Shown here: in pieces, positions 1-7,600 of the stretch
Position numbering within the stretch: the stretch's first letter is position 1
How the letters are laid out: each line of letters starts with the position of its first letter
Source of the DNA: Brachycybe producta
Taxonomy: Eukaryota > Arthropoda > Diplopoda > Playtdesmida > Andrognathidae
DNA: 64,000 nucleotides
Assembly: GCA_036925085.1 (NCBI GenBank)
Contig: JAUPFP010000026.1
Span: 62,001-126,000 of the forward strand
Direction: 5' to 3'
The notes under the pieces: model-generated
Told to the model about the DNA's origin: nothing
The model's database searches: none
What the model saw: only the letters and a program-made list of their open reading frames with translations
Position numbers and translations under genes: made by a program

Positions 1-50
1 ACGGTGGTGATGGAGGGTCACCGACCCCAACTGGGACAGGCGTACGGCCT

Positions 51-1583
51 ATGGCTGGCCTGTTAACCTCCACCGCCTCCCGTCCGGTTGGACGGGGAGG
101 TAGTCCCTTAGCGGGAGAGGTGGTAGGGACCCCGGGGCCACCCTCAGTGAACACGACGTCATGGTTGGCGTCGATGACTGAGGAGGAGCTCCGTGAGGTT
201 GCCAGGGGGATTGATGAACTGCGATGGCAGGGTCATCTTTCCCCAGGGATCGGGCAGCTCCATCGGTCGCAACCTCGGTTCACACCGTCGCCCGTGCACC
301 GGGAAGGTGCAGGTAGGGAGGTGCCGCCGGCTCCGGCCAGGTGGATGCCTCCCGGTGGAGGAACTCGGACCGCTCCTACGGGAGGCGGTCGGGGAGTTCC
401 TCTGCCCGTTCAGCGACCACGGGTCCACTTGGTGGAACCCGAGGATGCTGAATCCGATGCTGAGACTTCGGGGAACCGGGGCAGGGCACCACGGCGGGTA
501 AGTACCGCGCCGTGGACGCCTGCACCGGCTGTCCCGTTGGAGATCCAGGCGTTTGGGTTTTTTAACCCAGTTCACTCGTTCATCCGTTATGATGGACGAG
601 AGGACATTACGCCTTTTCTCCGGCAGTTCGAAGCCAAAGCTCGGGCTCAGCGCTGGACGGATGAGGCCAGGTGCAGTTTCTTTACGTACCTGCTCGATGG
701 TCCGGCTGAGGAACATTACGCCTGTTTGGTGGAGTTCAAGCCGAACCTGACCTGGCCGGAGTTGAGGCAGGCTATGCTTCACCGCTTTGGGACGAAGAAT
801 CAGGCTCAGGCCTGTTTTGACCGTTTCGAGGCCATGAAGCAAGGGCCTGCGGAATCACTCCAGGCGTTCTACTGGCGCTTTGTTGAGCTAGCAGAACGAG
901 TTTCTCCTGGTGAGGATGAGTCTTGCCGACTCCTCCGATACAAGAAGAAACTGCAGCCGGAGATTCTCAGACCTCTCTGGGGATCGAAAGCTGAGACGGT
1001 CAGGGACTTTACCACCGAGGCAATGTTGGTCGAGGCCGACATGCTTACGGCGGGAGCGTTACCTGCCCGTACCTTGACGGTACCAGGGACCCAGGCTGCG
1101 GCTAAGGTCTCTGGTGCTGTGGCAAAGCCCAAGAGCTCTGCTACGTCTACTTCTACCTCTTCGGGTGCGAAGGCAGCGGCACCGTCCAAATCGGACGGAG
1201 CTACTGCCAAGACCGGAGGGCAGAAGGGAAGAAAGACGAAGCGGCAGAGCCAGGGTGGAAATAAGTCCACAGCAGCCCCATCAGGTTCCAGCCAAACGGC
1301 TGGAGGTGGAGGTCCTACTCGTAGGCAACCAGGTCCATGCTTTCGGTGTAACCAAATGGGTCACCTTAGGAAGGACTGTCCGAGGGCTGTTGCCCAAGGA
1401 CAGGTTGCTCGAGTACCACCGGGCGAAAGCCCAGTGGTGCAGTACCTGCCGGGTCTAGCACCCGTGGTACTGCAGGGCCGGGAGTATCTGTCCACCGTCA
1501 TTGATGGACAGATGTTCTATCTACCTGTTGCCAGAAACGAGGGCCCGCCCTCGTTAAACCGGCGCCGGTCCCTGCAGAACTGA
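51..1583 (+). CDS. gag: Gag structural polyprotein of Ty3/Gypsy element (possibly 5'-partial)
   Basis: Gag packages the element RNA and builds the intracellular particle. Numbering from the ATG at 51, residues ~1-165 are Pro/Gly/Arg-rich and disordered-looking. Residues ~168-335 form a capsid-like retrotransposon Gag domain, starting near GFFNPVHSF with a conserved-looking WPELRQAMLHRFG stretch. Residues ~350-425 are a Lys/Ser/Ala linker, and a zinc knuckle CX2CX4HX4C has C430, C433, H438 and C443. The knuckle binds RNA in related elements. The reading frame is open upstream of 51 as far as position 3, so the true start may lie outside the window; 51 is only the first in-window ATG. The stop (1581-1583) lies inside a hairpin that forms part of the -1 frameshift signal leading into pol. 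A strong splice-donor match (GTAAGT at 498, phase 0) sits within the gene. Confidence 0.93.
   Translation: MAGLLTSTASRPVGRGGSPLAGEVVGTPGPPSVNTTSWLASMTEEELREVARGIDELRWQGHLSPGIGQLHRSQPRFTPSPVHREGAGREVPPAPARWMPPGGGTRTAPTGGGRGVPLPVQRPRVHLVEPEDAESDAETSGNRGRAPRRVSTAPWTPAPAVPLEIQAFGFFNPVHSFIRYDGREDITPFLRQFEAKARAQRWTDEARCSFFTYLLDGPAEEHYACLVEFKPNLTWPELRQAMLHRFGTKNQAQACFDRFEAMKQGPAESLQAFYWRFVELAERVSPGEDESCRLLRYKKKLQPEILRPLWGSKAETVRDFTTEAMLVEADMLTAGALPARTLTVPGTQAAAKVSGAVAKPKSSATSTSTSSGAKAAAPSKSDGATAKTGGQKGRKTKRQSQGGNKSTAAPSGSSQTAGGGGPTRRQPGPCFRCNQMGHLRKDCPRAVAQGQVARVPPGESPVVQYLPGLAPVVLQGREYLSTVIDGQMFYLPVARNEGPPSLNRRRSLQN
498..503 (+). promoter_or_regulatory. Candidate 5' splice site in gag
   Basis: GTAAGT preceded by GCGG is a near-perfect donor. 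It begins a codon (residue 150 from the ATG at 51), so it is phase 0, matching the phase of the acceptor candidate at 7258. Splicing is inferred from motif and phase only. Confidence 0.35.
1421..1473 (+). other. Two consecutive RNA hairpins near gag 3' end
   Basis: GGGC-GAAA-GCCC (1421-1432) closes a GNRA-type tetraloop. It is followed by GCAGTAC (1439-1445) pairing with GTACTGC (1467-1473) around an inner GGGT/ACCC pair. Both lie within coding sequence upstream of the frameshift site. Structure is read from complementarity only. Confidence 0.45.
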
Positions 1584-1598
1584 GCTGCAGTCGACCGG
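1553..1598 (+). promoter_or_regulatory. -1 programmed ribosomal frameshift signal (gag to pol)
   Basis: The heptamer G TTA AAC (1553-1559) fits the X XXY YYZ rule and is in the gag frame as read (codons TTA and AAC). After a 5-nt spacer, CCGGTC (1565-1570) pairs with GACCGG (1593-1598), and CTGCAG (1572-1577) pairs with CTGCAG (1585-1590) around the 7-nt loop AACTGAG. This gives a 12-bp stem with a small 1x2 internal loop. The gag stop codon is in the hairpin loop region. The pol frame is -1 relative to gag and is open from 1505, so the overlap is 1505-1583. G UUA AAC is a known functional slippery sequence in some RNA viruses. The arrangement supports Gag-Pol synthesis by frameshifting. Confidence 0.85.
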
Positions 1599-1600
1599 TA

Positions 1601-4600
1601 ATGCTACAAACCTCAGGTGCCCGGCAAAGCCGGCGAAGTAAAGAAGGAGCGTACCTTCGGGCAGTCTCCAGATATGTGGGTATCCTGCATGATGCAGGGG
1701 TGCCTCTGGCTAGGTCTGCGGACCCAGAAATTACCCAGTGGGTATTTCAGGAGCCAAGCCCCACACTGGAAGCTGCGCTTGCCCGGCTGGAGAGCTGGGT
1801 GGCACCTTTCTTCCCTGATGAGGGGGAGGAAGGTCCGAGTGGTACGGGCATTACGAGGGCTTCGAGCGTTGGTGCGCCCATGCTGTCGCCCAGGCCTGGT
1901 GGGTCTCCTGGAGTGGAGACTGGAAGCCAGGCCCCTGAGCATCCGGTACGACCGGATGAGGCTCAGAGAAGTAATGTCGGGCAACGACGGTTGCCCATTC
2001 CGGAATTACAGAGCCGTGCTTACTTGCGTGGGGCACCGCGTGTTCTGGTGTCGATGGATGGTCGGCTGGTTGAGTCGATCGTCGACACCGGTGCCGAAGT
2101 ATCGGTAATGAGCATGTCGGTGGCACGGGAGATGGAGTTACCGGTGCAGGAGGTTAGCCTCCCCTCATTCCTGACGGGCATGAGCGGGTACTCCATCCAG
2201 ATAGAAGGAGTCATGTACGTGGACATGTCAATCCACGGACGGTCCATACATACCCATCTTCTCCTCATTGAGGGTGAAGGGGAAGCCGTAATAGGTGTTG
2301 ACCTGGCTTCCCGGTTTGGGTTAATGTTGGACGTCGTGAGCCGGAAAGTTTATTTCCGGGAAGACATCTGGAATGCACATCCAGATGCTCTTCATGCCGC
2401 ACTGGCCGTTCAGGCTGCGCAGGGTACTTCGGTACAACTTCCGAGCTCCGTATTGGAGGCGTTGGCGAGGCTTCACGATTCTGTGGAGCCGGTGCTACTT
2501 CCTCCTTTCGGGTTCCCGGAAGGTATGCCTGCAGAGCCTGAAAAGGTGGATGGGTGGGTTGACATTGTGTCACCTACGCTTGCCGAGACCAGTTCTCCAA
2601 TTAGGAGCGGGGAAGTTTGTTCCCTGCGACTGTTGCAGAACGTATGGTTATCAGCTCATGAGCGGAAGGTAGTTTCCGTGAGCTTGATAGAGCATGCTGG
2701 CCCTGGACAGCTGCTTCTCGTTGAGCCCCATCGTAAAGCCTTAGGAGGCCGTGGTCTGTTGGCAGTGGCAGGGATTGCCGAAGCCACAGAAGAAGGCTCT
2801 TACGACATTTGGCTTGAGAACGTCGCCGACGTACCCATTGCCCTGGAAACAGGGGAGGGTGTGGCGACAGCTCAAGCTGTGGAGGCAGCCCTAGTGGTGG
2901 GACTGGACGTTCCATCTAAGTTGAGAGGGGGAGACCCCACTCATGGAGATGGTCGACCAGGGGGGCTTCCGCCTAAGTTGAGAGGGGCAACCAAGAAAGG
3001 TCGCCGGATCCTCAATGCGGAAGTCAAGCCCACTCTCGAAGAGTGCCTTAAAATCGGACCTAGTCTGAAGCCTGAGGAGGCGGCACAGCTTCGGGAGTTC
3101 CTGCTGGAACGCCGTGATCATTTTGCGTTCGATTACACAGAGCTGGGGGAAACCCCGCTCGTCGAGCACACAATTGATACCGGTGGGTTACCTCCGGTGC
3201 GTGAAGGATTGCGAAGAACCGCTCCGGCGGCTCGTGCAATCGAGAGAGAAGAGGTAGCGAAGATGTTGGATGCAGGGGTAATCCAACCTTCGCATAGTCC
3301 TTACGCGAGCCCTATCTTGCTTGTTCGCAAGAAGGATGGTGGCTTCCGTTTTTGCGTGGACTATCGGCGACTGAATGCCCAAACTAAGGCGGATCAGTAC
3401 CCGTTACCTCGCATCGATGATGCCCTCGATTCACTTGCTGGAGCGAAGTATTTCGCAACTCTAGACCTTGCTAGTGGTTACTGGCAGGTCAGGATGGCGG
3501 AGCAAGACATTGAGAAGACGGCATTCATTTGCTCTCAAGGTCTGTTTGAGTTCCGAAAAATGCCTTTCGGACTCTGCAATGCTCCTGCCACTATGCAAAG
3601 AGCGTTAGACCTCTTGCTGGCGGGACACAAGTGGGAGAGCTGCTTGGTGTACCTAGACGATATTATCGTCTTTGGGAACACCTTTGAGCAGTTTCTCGAA
3701 CGCTTGAGTACTGTCCTGAGACTGTTACGAGGGGCGGAGCTGAAACTCCAGCCGAAGAAATGTTTCTTCGGTTTTGACAAGGTCAAATATCTCGGTCACA
3801 TTGTTAGTGCCGAGGGAGTTGCTCCGGACCCGGGACTCGTAAGAGCAGTCGAGGAGTTCGATGTCCCTACAACGGTGACCGCCGTCCGAAGTTTTCTTGG
3901 ACTGGCCGGCTACTACCGTAGGTTCATCAAGGACTTTGCCAAGATCGCAAGACCACTGCATGATCTGACCAGGAAGGATGCGTCCTTTGACTGGTCGGAG
4001 CAGTGTGGTCTAGCTTTCGAACGGTTAAAGGCATTTTTAACCGAAGCACCGGTGCTCACCATGTATGATCCACGTGGTGAGGTGTTAATTCACACCGATG
4101 CTAGTGGGTACGGTCTAGGTGTCGTAGTATACCAGAAGCTACCTGAGGACAAGGCTCCTCGGGTTCTGGCCTACGCTAGCCGTCTCATGAAGGGACCGGA
4201 AACACGGTATAGTGTCACCGAGCAGGAATGCTTGGCGATCATGTTTGCCGTGGGTAAATTCCGACCTTACATCTTTAACCGGGACTTTGTGATCGTCACA
4301 GATCACCATGCGCTCTGTCATTTGCAGACTGCCAAAAACCTGCAAGGCAGGTTGGGGCGTTGGCAAATGCAGTTGCAGGAGTACCGGTATAAGATTCAGT
4401 TCAAGAAGGGGAAACTTCATGAGGATGCTGACTGTCTGAGTCGGTATCCAGTGACTGACGTTGTTGATCCTTCTTTGCCTGAACACGTCGAAGCCGACGT
4501 GGGTGAGGTGATTTACCGGATCCGGTCTGAGGTGGATTGGGTAATGGAGCAGGCCAACGATAGTTGGTGCTCCAAGGTGAAGCGTGAGCTCTCCACCGAC

Positions 4601-7600
4601 CCCGACTCGGACTTAAGGTTCAAGTTCGTGGTGGCAGACAAGTTGTTGTATGCCATCAAATCCATTCAGGATCGCACTAGAACTGTGTTGGTTGTGCCGA
4701 GGTCGTGTCAAGCCTTCTGCTTGCGGAAGTTGCACGATAGCTCCGAAGCTGGTCACTTCGGAGTGTACAAGACCTACCAACGTATGCGTACTCGTTTCTA
4801 CTGGTTAGGTATGAAACGTGACACGGTGGAGTATGTTAAGTCATGCTTAGTGTGTCAGAGAGTACGACAGTTCGCAAGAGCTCAAGGATTCTTGCAACCC
4901 ATAGTTCCTGAGTACCCGGTTCATGCCTGGGGAATGGACTTCGTTGGGCCTTTTCCCGCGTCCGTGGGTGGAGTCACATATGTATTGATTATGGTGGACT
5001 ACTTCACCCGGTACGGCGTGGCAAAGGCAGTACGAAGGGCTACGGCCGCTTGTGTTGTCAAGTTCCTGAAAGATGAGATCTTGTCGGTGTATGGCACACC
5101 GACTACTCTCATCTCGGATCGTGGATCCCAGTTCTGTAGCAGGATTTTGCGAAAGTTCCGGGAGCGCTATAATATAGCGCAGCACTTCACGACGGCGTAC
5201 CATCCGCAAGCTAATGGGCTTACGGAGCGTACGAACAAGACCGTGATGGAAACCATCAAGCATTACCTTGATCCCCTCAAGGACCAACGTGATTGGTGGG
5301 AGAAATTGCGGCCCGCCATGTGGGCCTACAACACTGCGGTGCAGGAGAGCACGGAAGTGTCTCCGTACCAATTGTTGTTTGGTCGTGAGCCTAGGTTGGG
5401 GATTGACAATCTCCTCCCTAACGGTCCGGTCCGTGACTTGCCCGACCAGCAAGCCGTGGAGGAGCGTGCTCGTCAGAATTTGGCGGCCGCTCAAAGAAGA
5501 CAGAAGAGTCGGTATGACGCCGGCCGGGTGGAGCCACCCCGATACCAGCCTGGTAATAAGGTCTGGATAAGGGATATGGCTGGGAAGCTCGGTCAAGCCA
5601 AGAAGTGGAATTTCGCTTACAAGGCTGAACTGGGTACGGTGGTCCGGCAGGTTTCCGACCTGGTCTACGAGATAGAATTCGTAGATGGGTATGGTCGGAA
5701 GGTGCGGGACCGGTTTCATGTGGATAACTTGAAGCCGTACATTCCCACATGTGGGGTTCGTGAGGAAGATGGCCTAGGTGGCTCTGAAACCTCATCGAGC
5801 TCCGAAGGGTCCAGTGATGCTGAGTCTGGGTCAGCTGGAAGTGAGAGGAGGGATGATGTCTCTCCAGGACCTTCTGGCCAGCCTAGCTTGGTGGTGGAGT
5901 CAACTGACTCTGAGGCAGAGGAAGCACCTCGGCCCCGGTATTACCTCCGTCCGAGAAAACCCAGGGCCTTTGAGGTTATGCAAGCTTCCTCTGGAGCTTC
6001 AATTGGCACCAGGGTGGTGCAGGGACTTTGGAAGTCCCTGTCCTGGTGGGAGAGAGCAGGTCATTCTCTGTTGTGGGATGATGACTTGAATTGGGGAAAT
6101 AAGGATTGGGAGCGCAGTGACCCCTGGACTGGGCGCCGCCTGTCTGTCACGGACAGATGGCGGTTGTTCAGGGGGAGCTGGGTGGAGAAATCCACAATTC
6201 CCAGCTGCAAACTCGAAGAGGAGTCTGCAGCAGTGATTTCTCCTAAAGATCTCTCTCCTGAGTCTTTCCATAAAGATTCATGCCGTGTATCTGCTCCTAT
6301 TGTGGCAGACGACGGTAGAATCTCTATGGTAACAGCAATGGAGGCGGCTAATAATGTTTCAGCCGCCAAGCCGCCGCTGTTAGCCATTCCGTTGGTGAAA
6401 TTAGCGGCTAAACGCCATCTTGTAGTTAAATTAAAACAGAGACGGACGTTTGCCGCTATTGTTAGAAAAAAACGAAGTTTTCACCGAAGAAACGGCAAAG
6501 ATTCAGGCCAATTGGATGCTACGAAGAAAACAGTAAGTCCCCAAAGGGGAATTTCCTTTTCCTGCCCTTTGGCAGTATTCTTTTATTGCTTTTGGGTGTG
6601 TCAAGCGGTCATTGACCGCTTGAACACGTGGTTTTGGTGGAGGCATCACCGTAACAATTTTGACGGTGATGCTACCGCCGATGGGGCCGTGCATAACACG
6701 GTGTTTTACCGTCAGAACGCCGTGGGACTTGGTGAGGACCAAGTTCTACGGAGTTTGGACGGTGAAAAGGTGTTTTTGCACGGTTCTGTCCGTGAAACCA
6801 CCGTGGAAAATGGTTTCGACCGTGATCCTCGGTGTTCTAATGGACGGAAAGTGGTTTTGCACGGTAGTTGTCCGTGTAAACCACTCCCCAAGGAGCCTGA
6901 ATTGTCGGTGCCAGGCTTGGACGGTCCAAACACTTGTTTGGCCGATTCTGACCGTGCGGGTCCCGTGAAGGACGGTTTTTACCGTGGATCACGGGATATG
7001 CACGGTGGAAACGGGATTTCCTACGGTGATTTACCGTGGAGATCACCGCCCAAGTTACCGAACGTAAAATTACGGAATTTGGACCGACCAAAAATGTTTT
7101 TGGCCGGTTCCGACCGTGCAATTACCGTTGGGGACGGCTTTGGCCGTGTACCACGGTGCCTGCCCGGCCGGAAAACATTTTTTCGCGGTTTTGGACCGTG
7201 GAAAATGTTTCCTACCGTAATAGGTCAAATTTTTACCGTATTTTTTGATCTGTTTCAGGTAGCCACGGCGGAGAAGGAAGACACTGGCGGGGGTGGCAGC
7301 GGTTCCTCCTCCCTCAGCTCTTTGCATCCGGGGGATGCAGAGCTGTTGGAGTCGGATGCCGTTTGCTCCCCGGACTCTTTGGGTCGGGCCATAGCTGACT
7401 TGGCCGACGGCGGACCTTTGGGTCTGCTATTGGCTGATGACGCTGTGGTGACGCAGCCGTCCCCTCGGACCCCTCTATACTATGGGTCTGTTTGGGGACG
7501 GTTGACACCGCCTCCCACCGTGGGTTCTCCGAGGGCGACCATTAAGTTTGGAGCCATGGAGATCCCGGCGGTTGGTGAGCCGGTGCGGGCCAGCACGCCC

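Noticed and set aside
556-569. GGGTT-tttt-AACCC with a T run in gag as a second slippery site.
   Set aside because: The codon phase does not fit the X XXY YYZ rule, and no overlapping pol frame is open there.
159-842. 227-codon minus-strand frame opposite gag.
   Set aside because: Antisense shadow of gag with arginine/proline-rich chance composition.
4847-5719. 290-codon minus-strand frame opposite integrase.
   Set aside because: It is antisense to a conserved catalytic domain, has no recognisable product, and similar shadows occur all along the GC-rich element.
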